DNA from: Candidatus Pacearchaeota archaeon
Lineage (GTDB): Archaea > Nanobdellota > Nanobdellia > Pacearchaeales > GW2011-AR1
DNA: 13,707 nt
NCBI GenBank assembly: GCA_017609045.1
Contig: JAFCES010000026.1
Coordinates: forward strand, 1-13,707
Direction: 5' to 3'
The notes beneath the pieces are model-generated. The model made no database searches, was not told the origin of the DNA, and was given only the letters and a program-made list of their open reading frames with translations. Positions 1-6,646 of this stretch are shown in pieces (within the stretch, counting starts at the first letter, position 1; every line of letters begins with the position of its first letter). The translations under genes were made by a program, and so were the position numbers.

Positions 1-1122
1 ACTTGCAAGTTTTGCTTTTTTCTGTATAAAAGACATTATTTTTTCAGCCTCTTTTACTGCTTTCTCGCTGCTGTAACTTATTCCTTGTTTAATTAAGCAG
101 TCTGCAAACCCCATTATTCCTAAACCTATTTTCCTGTTCTGTTTTACTTTTTTTTCGATTTCATGAACAGGAAAAGAACTGGCATCTATTGTATTGTCAA
201 GAAAATGGACTCCTATTTTTACTAGCTCTTCGAGTCTAGAATAATCTATCTCCTCATTTGTGATTTTGGACAAATTTATGCTGCCTAAAACGCAACTTTC
301 ATAAGGTAAGAGCGGTTGTTCTCCACATGGGTTTAGGGCCTGAATTTTTTCTTTTGGAATTGGGTTAGCTTTATTTATAGTATCTATAAATATTACTCCC
401 GGCTCGCCATTAAAATGAGCATTCTTACAGATTAAATCAAAAATTTTCCTTGCTTTTTTTCTTACTATGATTTTTTTTGTATGAGGGTCTATAAGATTGT
501 AGCTGGAATTTCTTTTTATTGCTTGTATGAACTTATTTGTTAAAGCTACTGAAATATTGAAGTTTTCTAATAGATTTTTTCTTTTTGCTTCAATAAATTT
601 CTCAATGTCAGGATGTTCTATGTTTAAGATTCCCATGTTCGCTCCTCTTCTTATGCCACCTTCTTTTATTGCTCCTGTCGCTGTATCAAAAACTTTCATG
701 AAAGATACAGGACCTGAAGCTACACCACCTGTATCTCTTACTATGGAACCTTCTGGTCTTAATTCTGAGAAGGAAAAACCAGTTCCTCCTCCTGATTTTT
801 GGATGAGAGCCATATCCTTAACAGCTTGGAAAATTCCTGCGAGATCATCAGGAACAGGCAAGACAAAACAAGCTGCCAATTGCTGTAAAGATCTATCAGC
901 ATTTGCCAGTACAGGAATATTAGGTAAGAACTCAAGGGAAGACATAACCTCAAAAAACTCTTTCTCACTTTTCTTTACATTCTCATTATATTTTTTGTCT
1001 ACAGCAGAGATGTTTTTAGCTACTCTTCTAAACATTTCTTGAGGAGTTTCTATTGTCCTGCCTTTAACATCTTTAGCAAGAAACCTCTCTAAAACAGTTT
1101 TCGCATTCCTACTTAAGCTCAT
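1..1122 (-). CDS. nrdJ: Class II (adenosylcobalamin-dependent) ribonucleotide reductase, N-terminal part
   Basis: This gene encodes the first 374 codons of a ribonucleotide reductase, which makes deoxyribonucleotides from ribonucleotides in the cytoplasm; it runs off the left edge in frame. The N-terminus (LSRNAKTVLERFL, then ETPQEMFRRVA) is typical of NrdJ. The first redox cysteine lies in LAACFVLP (C85), followed by a Gly-rich GGGTGFSFSELRP segment near residue 111. The radical-site motif NPCGEQPL is at N264-C266-E268, followed by CVLGSINLS. The ATG at 1122 has a GGAG Shine-Dalgarno 6-7 bases upstream, and the TATA box at 1163-1170 would give a short leader. No intein or frameshift is seen. 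Assignment to class II rather than class I rests on overall resemblance; the C-terminal half is needed to confirm it. Confidence 0.93.
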   Translation of the reverse strand, partial: MSLSRNAKTVLERFLAKDVKGRTIETPQEMFRRVAKNISAVDKKYNENVKKSEKEFFEVMSSLEFLPNIPVLANADRSLQQLAACFVLPVPDDLAGIFQAVKDMALIQKSGGGTGFSFSELRPEGSIVRDTGGVASGPVSFMKVFDTATGAIKEGGIRRGANMGILNIEHPDIEKFIEAKRKNLLENFNISVALTNKFIQAIKRNSSYNLIDPHTKKIIVRKKARKIFDLICKNAHFNGEPGVIFIDTINKANPIPKEKIQALNPCGEQPLLPYESCVLGSINLSKITNEEIDYSRLEELVKIGVHFLDNTIDASSFPVHEIEKKVKQNRKIGLGIMGFADCLIKQGISYSSEKAVKEAEKIMSFIQKKAKLAS

Positions 1123-1160
1123 TTCTATCTCCTCTTTTTTCTGTATCTAAAAGGAAAAGT

Positions 1161-1170
1161 TTTTTATAAA
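1161..1170. promoter_or_regulatory. Palindromic TATA box between divergent nrdJ and DUF6485 gene
   Basis: The octamer TTTATAAA (1163-1170) is its own reverse complement. On the plus strand its centre is about 24-26 bases before the ATG at 1190, which predicts a leaderless or near-leaderless mRNA. On the minus strand it would start transcription near 1140, giving nrdJ a leader of about 18 bases that includes GGAG. Only 67 bases separate the two start codons, and I see no second good TATA box for either gene. Confidence 0.6.
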
Positions 1171-1189
1171 TCTTACCCTATTTGAGGGT

Positions 1190-1396
1190 ATGGCAGAATG
1201 TAAAAAGCAAGAGAACTTGAAAAAATGCAACTGTACATATCCTGGCTGTGAGAGAAAGGGAGTTTGTTGCGATTGTTTAGCTTATCATCTAAAAATGAGA
1301 CAGTTACCTGCTTGTTGCTTTCCAGATGCAGAGGAAAGAAGTTATGACAGGAGTTTTGAGAATTTTGTTGAGATGGTTAAAGAGGGGAAAATATAG
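1190..1396 (+). CDS. Cysteine-rich DUF6485 family protein
   Basis: A 68-residue cytosolic protein with nine cysteines (C4, C13, C15, C20, C26, C27, C29, C42, C43). The arrangement CNCTYPGCERKGVCCDCLAYH followed by LPACCFP and YDRSFENFVEMV fits the small archaeal/bacterial DUF6485 family as I know it. The cysteine spacing suggests metal binding (zinc or Fe-S), but the family has no established function. The ATG at 1190 is supported by the TATA box 26 bases upstream; a GAGG sits too close to the start to be a normal ribosome-binding site. It is divergent from nrdJ. Confidence 0.85.
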   Translation: MAECKKQENLKKCNCTYPGCERKGVCCDCLAYHLKMRQLPACCFPDAEERSYDRSFENFVEMVKEGKI

Positions 1397-1494
1397 GTTT
1401 AGAAAGTATATTTCTTAGAACAAAAATACTTAAATATGAGATATATACTACATTATATATATCATAAAATATATATTAAAATAAATAAATTAAC
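1397..1494 (+). promoter_or_regulatory. AT-rich promoter region of the 90-residue membrane protein
   Basis: A 98-base spacer made almost only of A and T, with several TATA-like runs. The AATATATATT run at about 1466-1476 lies some 25 bases before the ATG at 1495, as expected for leaderless transcription; others lie further upstream. I cannot single out one box with certainty. Confidence 0.35.
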
Positions 1495-1767
1495 ATGTTT
1501 TATTTTCAGTTTGGTGTTATTATCTTGGTCTTTCTTATCCTTGTTTTAAATTTATTATTCATATTAAGAAAATTCAGAAAAACAGAATTAACTCTTTATT
1601 TATTAGTACCTTTATGTTTATTCACAATAGGTTTTTCTTTAAGATTAACATTTTCACAGAAAATAATTGATCTTGGTTTCTTTTTTACAGAAATCTCTAG
1701 TGTTTGGTTATATGTTTTATTTGTTCTAGCTTTGTTATTAGGACAGATTAAGTACTGGAAAATTTAA
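1495..1767 (+). CDS. Small hypothetical membrane protein, three predicted TM segments
   Basis: A 90-residue, very hydrophobic protein. Segments at about residues 4-24, 33-50 and 63-85 are long enough to cross the membrane, with a basic loop (RKFRKTE) after the first and a K-rich end (KYWKI). I recognise no family. No Shine-Dalgarno is visible, and a TATA-like run about 25 bases upstream supports a leaderless start. It ends 6 bases from the convergent stop codon of the CcdA-like gene, so the two share a compact terminator region. Function unknown. Confidence 0.65.
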   Translation: MFYFQFGVIILVFLILVLNLLFILRKFRKTELTLYLLVPLCLFTIGFSLRLTFSQKIIDLGFFFTEISSVWLYVLFVLALLLGQIKYWKI

Positions 1768-1773
1768 GCTTCT

Positions 1774-2475
1774 TTAGATCACACCCAACAACATTAATAA
1801 ACCAATTATAAACAGGATACCTCCAGCAATTAAATGAAGCCATCTAATGTTCTGCTCTTTCCATCCCCCTACTTTTTCTACACTAGAATAACCTGCATAA
1901 ATGATTAATGTAATAGCTATCATAGGAAGAATAAAAATCAGATTATAAATTAAAAACCATGGAATTGCAGCTAGAAAACTAATAACTGACAAGATTCCAG
2001 AAGCAACTATATAAGGACCAATAGTGCACGGAAGAAGAAAGATAGTAACAAATATACCTATGAAAAAAGCTCCTCTTGGTGTTTTAATTTGCTTTATCAA
2101 CCTTTTAAGTTTAGGTCTCATTGGAAGAGGCATTTCTGTCATAAATCCTCCGGGCTTATATCTGACAGCGTCTCTTATGTTTAATATACCTAGGAACATA
2201 GCAAAAACAGCTAAAGCTTTGAACAGGTAAATCCTGATTGGAGCCATAGCTAAAGTTAATCCTTTAAACAAACCAACCATAATCAAGCCATAAAGAAAAT
2301 AAAAAATAAAGACAGCTAGAGTAAAAGCTAAACCAGCTTTCAATACTTCTTTTTTGCTTTTTTCAGCAGTTAAAACAGCAATTAAAACTAAAACTAAAAC
2401 AGCGAGAGCGCAGGGATTTACAGCGTCTGCTCCTGCTAAAACAAGTATTTTTCCTAAAGTTAAATCAGCTGCCAT
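1774..2475 (-). CDS. CcdA/DsbD-type transmembrane thiol-disulfide transporter
   Basis: A 233-residue polytopic membrane protein. Two conserved half-sites carry the cysteines that move reducing equivalents across the membrane in the CcdA/DsbD family: GADAVNPCALAVL (C22) and FLLPCTIGPY (C150). About six hydrophobic segments follow the usual pattern, and 233 residues suits a minimal CcdA. It lies 3 bases downstream of a membrane-anchored thioredoxin-like gene, a classic pairing: CcdA reduces the external thioredoxin domain using electrons from the cytoplasm. The physiological target (cytochrome c, secreted disulfides or metal-site thiols) cannot be read from this window. The gene looks intact. 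Confidence 0.88.
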   Translation of the reverse strand: MAADLTLGKILVLAGADAVNPCALAVLVLVLIAVLTAEKSKKEVLKAGLAFTLAVFIFYFLYGLIMVGLFKGLTLAMAPIRIYLFKALAVFAMFLGILNIRDAVRYKPGGFMTEMPLPMRPKLKRLIKQIKTPRGAFFIGIFVTIFLLPCTIGPYIVASGILSVISFLAAIPWFLIYNLIFILPMIAITLIIYAGYSSVEKVGGWKEQNIRWLHLIAGGILFIIGLLMLLGVI

Positions 2476-2478
2476 TTT

Positions 2479-2832
2479 TTATTTTTGTTTTATTGTTTTT
2501 TTTCCTGTTAACTCTTTTAAAGTTTCTATTGATTGAACACCAACTTTTTTTTCATTATTTATAATCCAGGTAGGAACATAAAGTATATTTCCACATTTTC
2601 CTGGCTCTACAGCACAATCAACAATGTTTAGATATTTAAAATTTTCTCCAAATAGTTTTTTCTGCGCATTACAAGCTGAGCAGCCAGTTGAGACATACAG
2701 AGTTGACTTACTGCCAATACATTTTGTTATTTCTTCGTCTGGACTGTTCTTTTTTGGAGTAAGATGTAGAATCAATATTACAATTACGACCAAAACAACT
2801 AATCCAAACAGGATTTTATTTCTTGCTCTCAT
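2479..2832 (-). CDS. Membrane-anchored thioredoxin/glutaredoxin-like protein
   Basis: A 117-residue protein with one N-terminal membrane anchor (about residues 7-24) followed by a short thioredoxin-fold domain outside the cell. The redox motif CSAC (51-54) follows the first strand (STLYVSTG), and the cis-proline of the fold is in ILYVPTW (P87). Further cysteines at C38, C73 and C80 may form a structural disulfide. It resembles the thioredoxin-like domains that partner VKOR or CcdA. The start of the CcdA-like gene is 3 bases beyond its stop, so the two probably form a redox pair. The TATA-like TTTAAATA at 2861-2868 lies about 30 bases upstream of the ATG. Confidence 0.85.
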   Translation of the reverse strand: MRARNKILFGLVVLVVIVILILHLTPKKNSPDEEITKCIGSKSTLYVSTGCSACNAQKKLFGENFKYLNIVDCAVEPGKCGNILYVPTWIINNEKKVGVQSIETLKELTGKKTIKQK

Positions 2833-2885
2833 TTTTTATATTATTATTAACTAAAGTTTATTTAAAAATCTTTTTTCATTTTATT

Positions 2886-3632
2886 TTACAATAACTTAAC
2901 TAACAACATTAAAACTATTCCTAATAAAAATATAACAAAGTATATAAGAGATCTTTTCAAGCTCTTTTTATGTTTGATTTCAGGAATTAAGTCTGAAGCA
3001 GCTATATAAATAAAGTTTCCTGCTGCAAAAGGCAATAAGTAGACAATAGCTGAACCAATATAACCAGATAAAGCATATCCTACAATTCCCCCAAAAATAG
3101 CAGTAATAGCTGTTAGGAAATTTAAAAATAAAGCTTTAACTTTTCCAAAACCTCCATAAACTAACACCCCAAAGTCACCTATTTCCTGAGGGACTTCATG
3201 TAAAGATATTGCTAAGCTTGTAACTATGCCAATAGGAACAGCAACGATAAAAGAAGCAGCTATAACCAAACCGTCTGTAAAATTATGCAAAGAGTCAGAA
3301 ATTAAAATTAAATAGGAAACAGGTTTCTTGTATTTTTTATGTTTAAGATGAGAATGATGCCACAAAAAGAATTGTTCTAGCATAAAGAAAAGACAGAAAC
3401 CAAGAAGCAAGAATAAAAACAAGCTAAAAATCTTTTCTATACCTGCCTCTAAAATAGCTTCTGGTAATAAGTGAAGAAAAGCTCCTCCGATTAAAGCGCC
3501 AGCTGATAAAGCCGCAAGAGCAAGTAAAATTTTATCTAATAATTTTTCTTTTAAAAATAAAGTTAAAGCTCCGATAAAAGCTATTAAACTGATTAAAAAA
3601 GTGCTTAAAAATATCCAAGCTAGTGTGTGCAT
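2886..3632 (-). CDS. ZIP family divalent metal transporter
   Basis: A 248-residue membrane protein with about eight hydrophobic segments. Both family signatures are present: HNFTDG (116-121) in TM4 and HEVPQEIGDF (145-154) in TM5, which build the binuclear metal site in the ZIP family. A His/Lys-rich cytoplasmic loop (HHSHLKHKKYKK, 92-103) precedes TM4, as usual. ZIP proteins normally import Zn, Fe or Mn; the metal cannot be fixed from sequence. A GAGG lies about 5 bases before the ATG. It follows the MinD-type genes after a 63-base gap on the same strand and may be co-transcribed. An exporter (CDF) sits upstream in the same run, so the cluster holds both directions of metal flux. Confidence 0.93.
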   Translation of the reverse strand: MHTLAWIFLSTFLISLIAFIGALTLFLKEKLLDKILLALAALSAGALIGGAFLHLLPEAILEAGIEKIFSLFLFLLLGFCLFFMLEQFFLWHHSHLKHKKYKKPVSYLILISDSLHNFTDGLVIAASFIVAVPIGIVTSLAISLHEVPQEIGDFGVLVYGGFGKVKALFLNFLTAITAIFGGIVGYALSGYIGSAIVYLLPFAAGNFIYIAASDLIPEIKHKKSLKRSLIYFVIFLLGIVLMLLVKLL

Positions 3633-3695
3633 TTTTCCTCTTTTTTATACTTATTTAGTTTTCTTTAAATTCAAATTTTTCTTTATTTTAAATTT

Positions 3696-4534
3696 CTAGC
3701 TTTTTTCTAGTTTTTCCAAACTTTTCTTTAAAATTTCCTCAAACAAAGGCTCAAATTTCTTATTATACTCAACAATTGGCTTTAAATTAACTAAGGCATT
3801 TACAAACTCTCTATTATAAGGAATTTTGCCTAAAATTGGGATTTTATATTTTTCTGCAAATTTTTCAATTTTCTTACTAAACTTTTTATTTAAATCAAAC
3901 TTATTTATAATAATTCCATAAGGAATTCTAAAATGCTCAACTGTTCTTAAAGCTCTTTTCAAGTCATTTAAAGCTGAAGGTGTGGGTTCTGTTATTGCTA
4001 TAATAAAATCACTTCCCTGAATAGAAGCAATAACAGGACAGCCGACTCCTGCTGCTGAATCTACTAATAAAATTTCAGCTTTCCGCTTCCAGTCGCTCCT
4101 ATTTTTAATTGGCCAGAAACTAAATTAAAATTATATTTAGTTTTCGCAATTCCAATTTTTCCATTATTAACTTTAACTAGTTTTATAGCTTCAGGACAAA
4201 TTAACATACAAGAACCACAACCTTCGCATAAAAATTCATTTAAGACAAGTTTGTTATTCTTAAATTTTAAGGCGCCAAAATTGCAAACTTCTGCACATTT
4301 TTTTAATTCCTTACCTTGTTCTTTAATCAAGACAGCTTTTTCATTTGTCTGCACTTTTTTCCATGATAAAAAATTTTCTTCAAGCAAGCCAAGAGCTAAA
4401 TTTAAGTTTGGAGCATCTGCGTCACAATCTGCTGCTATAATTTTTCTTTTTCTTGCCAACAAAACTGCTAAACTCGCAGACAAGGTTGTTTTTCCTGTCC
4501 CTCCTTTTCCACTTAATATTGTTAGAGTTTTCAT
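3696..4534 (-). pseudogene. MinD-superfamily P-loop ATPase with inserted ferredoxin domain (copy 1), frameshifted
   Basis: The 5' part (ATG at 4534, stop at 4064) has a deviant Walker A GKGGTGKTT (9-17), DCDADAPN (36-43) and a ferredoxin insert. The second cluster motif is complete (C103, C106, C109, C113), but the first keeps only C80 and C84. The frame ends at residue 156 after LKIGATGSGKL. The next frame then reads AEILLVDSAAGVGCPV, ITEPTPSALNDL and NKFDLN to the stop at 3696, which is the rest of the same family. A one-base insertion near 4096 would rejoin the frames, but the result would be about 13-15 residues shorter than copy 2 here. A deletion between two AAAGCTG-like repeats (GSGKL and KAEIL codons) explains this better. 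Known relatives (Mrp/NBP35, ferredoxin-MinD) carry or use Fe-S clusters. Its ATG overlaps the stop of copy 2 (ATGA). Confidence 0.85.
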
Positions 4535-5383
4535 TTTTTTTTCATTTCAATAAACTCAGCAATTTTTTCTATATTTAGATTTTCAATTGGTTTTCCTGCT
4601 GAATATGCTTCTAGAATTTTTTTAGAATAAGGAATTTCAGAGACTATTTCAGTTTTATATTCTTCAGCTATTTTTTCAATTAATCTTTTATCTCCTATAT
4701 CTGCTCTATTTAAAATTATTTTTGAGGGAATTTTTAGTTTTTTTAATAATTTTAAGATTAATTTTAAATCATGTTGTCCAAGAGGTGTTGGCTCTGTAAT
4801 ACAAAAAGCTAAATCAACTTCAGATAAAGCTGAAATAACATTGCAATGAGTTCCTGGAGAAGTGTCAATTAAAATAAAATCATAATTTTCTTTTTCTTTT
4901 TTAGCTTGCTCTTTTAAAGCATTTACAACAGGAGATTCTTCCTCAATACCAATTTCAGTTTCAGCTGAGAGGAAACTTAATTTTTCAGTTTTTCCAGAAT
5001 ATTCCAGAATAAATTGTTCCTATTTTCTTTTTATCTTTACTTATTGCTCCATAAGGACAAGAAATCATGCAAGCAGAACAACCAATGCATTGTTCAGGAA
5101 TTAAAATTGGATATTCGCCTTTTATGAAAACAATTGCGTTTTCTCTGCATACTTCTGAACATTTACCGCATTTTTTGCACTTAGTAAAGTTAAATTTAGG
5201 AATTGGTTGAAAAATGTATTTTATTTTTTCTCTGTTAATTGAAAGAATAAGGTGGTCATTTGGGCAGTCTACATCTGCATCTATTAGCAATGTTTTTCCT
5301 TTTTTTGACAATTCCAAGGCAAGAGCTGTGGATATTGTAGATTTTCCTGTCCCTCCTTTTCCTCCTGTTATTGCTATTTTCAT
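4531..5383 (-). pseudogene. MinD-superfamily P-loop ATPase with inserted ferredoxin domain (copy 2), split by 10-bp duplication
   Basis: The first frame (ATG 5383, stop at 4985) gives [11 protein letters not shown]alker A (7-16), [11 protein letters not shown] and two complete 4Fe-4S motifs (C69, 72, 75, 79 and C99, 102, 105, 109). It ends at residue 132 just after GTIYSG. The frame then shifts because TATTCTGGAA is present twice in perfect tandem (4992-5011). With one copy removed, the protein reads on through [41 protein letters not shown] and LNRADIGD to the TGA at 4531, giving 280 residues, the usual family size. No Shine-Dalgarno is seen at the ATG, and the end overlaps copy 1 by ATGA. 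As it stands the ATPase C-terminal half cannot be made from this start. Whether this is a true mutation, a reversible slip or an assembly fault is open. Confidence 0.88.
4992..5011. repeat. Perfect 10-bp tandem duplication inside MinD-type copy 2
   Basis: On the minus strand TATTCTGGAA occurs twice head to tail with no mismatch. The length is not a multiple of three, and deletion of either unit restores a full-length protein. It lies in the linker between the ferredoxin insert and the second half of the ATPase. Confidence 0.95.
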
Positions 5384-5469
5384 CTTAATTTTTGTTTAGC
5401 TATTTTTAAAGAAAACTTTCTTATTAATTCCATCACGTTCTAGTTTTTCTAAAACTAACTTTATGGTCT

Positions 5470-5850
5470 TTACTGCTTACCCATAAACATGGGGCCAGTT
5501 GCTTGCTCTATTTTTTTAAGTTTTCCTTCTATAAACCTTTCCATTACATCTTTTATTTTTCCTTGTCCTTGATAAATCTCTATTCCAAGCTGATTTAAAA
5601 CCTGAAATGCTTTTGGTCCTAAGTTTGTTGTGATTACTGCATTAACTTTTTCATTTGCAACTAATTGCGAGGCTGTAATGCCAGCGCCTCCGAATTGTCC
5701 AGCTGCTGTATTTTCTATTGCCTTTACGTTTTTGATTTCTTTTTTCTTTTCATCTATTTCAACAATTAAAAAATATGCACATCTGCCAAATCTTGCATCT
5801 ACTTCTGATTCTAGAGTTTTTCCTGTTGAGCTTATTGCTATTTTTGTCAT
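5470..5850 (-). CDS. NifX/NafY-type dinitrogenase iron-molybdenum cofactor binding family protein
   Basis: A 126-residue cytosolic protein of the NifB/NifX/NafY (COG1433) family. It begins with the strand MTKIAISSTG, then VDARFGRCAYFLIVE, the GQFGGAGITASQLVANEKVNAVITTNLGP core and the tail GKLKKIEQATGP, all typical of stand-alone archaeal members. There is no sign of nitrogenase here, so a role in binding or handing over a metal cofactor or Fe-S cluster is more likely than FeMo-co synthesis. These genes commonly neighbour ferredoxin-MinD ATPases, as here. It has the strongest ribosome-binding site in the region (AAGGAGGT, about 10 bases before the ATG), which suggests more independent translation than its neighbours. 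The 86 bases after its stop hold no recognisable gene. Confidence 0.9.
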   Translation of the reverse strand: MTKIAISSTGKTLESEVDARFGRCAYFLIVEIDEKKKEIKNVKAIENTAAGQFGGAGITASQLVANEKVNAVITTNLGPKAFQVLNQLGIEIYQGQGKIKDVMERFIEGKLKKIEQATGPMFMGKQ

Positions 5851-5868
5851 TTTTTATTTTACCTCCTT

Positions 5869-5876
5869 ACAATTTA
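5869..5876 (-). promoter_or_regulatory. Strong Shine-Dalgarno for the NifX-like gene
   Basis: The minus strand has a consensus-like GGAGGT within this 44-base gap, spaced for the ATG at 5850. Most genes in the window have weak or no such site. AT-rich TTTAAA runs just upstream (about 5878-5893) could act as an internal promoter, but I cannot show it. Confidence 0.5.
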
Positions 5877-5895
5877 AATTCTATTTTTTAAATTT

Positions 5896-6402
5896 TTATT
5901 CTCTTGTCATAGGACTTCCGCATTTAGGACATTTTTGTTGGTAGCATGGAACTCCGACTTGATGTGGCGCTTTATATCCACATTTTGGACAGACACAGTT
6001 TCCTCCTGGACCTGCTGCAAAAGGACCGCCCATTCTTCCCATTCCTCCAGCTCCTCTTCCTGCTCCTCTACCAGCTCCTCTTCCTAAACCGAGTCCTCTT
6101 CCTGGTTGTTGAGCCATTTGAAATGCACCTCCTTGTATTCTTATTGCTTGACCGCTAACTAAGGAAAGAGCTATTTTTTTCCTTGCTGACTTTAATAATC
6201 TGGAAAGAGTAGGCTGAGAAATTTTCATCTGTTTAGCTGCTTTTTTCTGTTCCACCTCTTCAAGATCAATTAAACGGATAGCTTCTAATTCAGGAAAAGT
6301 CAAAGTAGTTTCAACTAAACTTCTTGTTGGTATTCCTTTTGGTGTGAAAAAAGTTACATCTGGCTGAAAAAAAATCCTCCTTGTTCTTCTTGGTCTTGGC
6401 AT
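5896..6402 (-). CDS. DUF134 (UPF0251) HTH protein with Gly/Arg-rich linker and C-terminal zinc ribbon
   Basis: A 168-residue protein beginning MPRPRRTRRI, the hallmark of DUF134. Residues 35-90 hold a sigma-70 region 4-like helix-turn-helix (FPELEAIRLIDLEEV, then KMKISQPTLSRLLKSARKKIA), so DNA binding is likely. Residues 99-133 are a Gly/Arg-rich low-complexity linker with three GRGA units. The C-terminus is a six-cysteine zinc ribbon (C136, C138, C141, C153, C158, C161). The ATG follows a GGAG site and lies one base after the stop of the zinc-ribbon ORF 6404-6646, implying translational coupling. It is the only recognisable HTH gene in this cluster and so the best candidate regulator of it; the binding site is unknown. 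Intact. Confidence 0.88.
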   Translation of the reverse strand: MPRPRRTRRIFFQPDVTFFTPKGIPTRSLVETTLTFPELEAIRLIDLEEVEQKKAAKQMKISQPTLSRLLKSARKKIALSLVSGQAIRIQGGAFQMAQQPGRGLGLGRGAGRGAGRGAGGMGRMGGPFAAGPGGNCVCPKCGYKAPHQVGVPCYQQKCPKCGSPMTRE

Positions 6403-6403
6403 T

Positions 6404-6646
6404 TTATTTTCTCCTGTTTCCTCTACCTCTTTCTATTCCTCTTCTCATCCCTCTTCCCATGCCTCTAATTTCTCCTCTTGTTAAAGGCAAGTTGCATTTA
6501 GGACATTTTTGTAAAGAGCAAGGTTTTCCTCTTTCATGTTCTACTTTATAGCCGCATTTTTCACATACACAAAAACCGCCAGGACCTAAAGCTTTTGCTT
6601 CAGGTATTTTTTCTTTAAATCTTCCTTTTCTCTGCCATCCAAAGCC
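6404..6646 (-). pseudogene. Orphan zinc-ribbon protein lacking a start codon, in frame with CDF behind a TGA
   Basis: An 80-codon open frame reads GFGWQRKGRF, PEAKALGPGG, then FCVCEKCGYK, GKPCSLQKCPKC, and ends in an Arg/Gly-rich tail. It is a paralogue of the zinc ribbon at the end of the adjacent DUF134 protein, matching GPGGxCVCxKCGYK, GxPC, QKCPKC and the TR after it. There is no ATG, GTG or TTG upstream of the ribbon in this frame; the only thing before it is the TGA stop of the CDF gene, in the same frame. An out-of-frame ATG at 6638, with GAGG upstream, would need a frameshift. Possible readings are a start codon lost by mutation, a CDF-zinc ribbon fusion broken by TGA, or readthrough. 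The stop lies one base before the DUF134 ATG. Confidence 0.75.

Noticed and set aside
527..1042. 171-codon plus-strand ORF opposite nrdJ
   Set aside because: It is a shadow of the reductase gene, whose own frame carries all the family motifs; the plus-strand product is unlike any protein I know.
3696..3962. A separate 88-residue gene starting at TTG
   Set aside because: It is the C-terminal part of the frameshifted MinD-type copy 1; the upstream codons in the same frame continue the family motifs.
5396..5476. 27-codon open frame after the NifX-like gene (AVKTIKLVLEKLERDGINKK and on)
   Set aside because: It reads protein-like but has no start codon and no recognised family. It could be a remnant or a frameshifted NifX extension, yet NifX already ends normally.
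5470..5850. Nitrogenase gene cluster suggested by the NifX-like gene
   Set aside because: No nifH, nifD, nifK or nifB signatures are present; the MinD-type ATPases with ferredoxin inserts are a different family from NifH.
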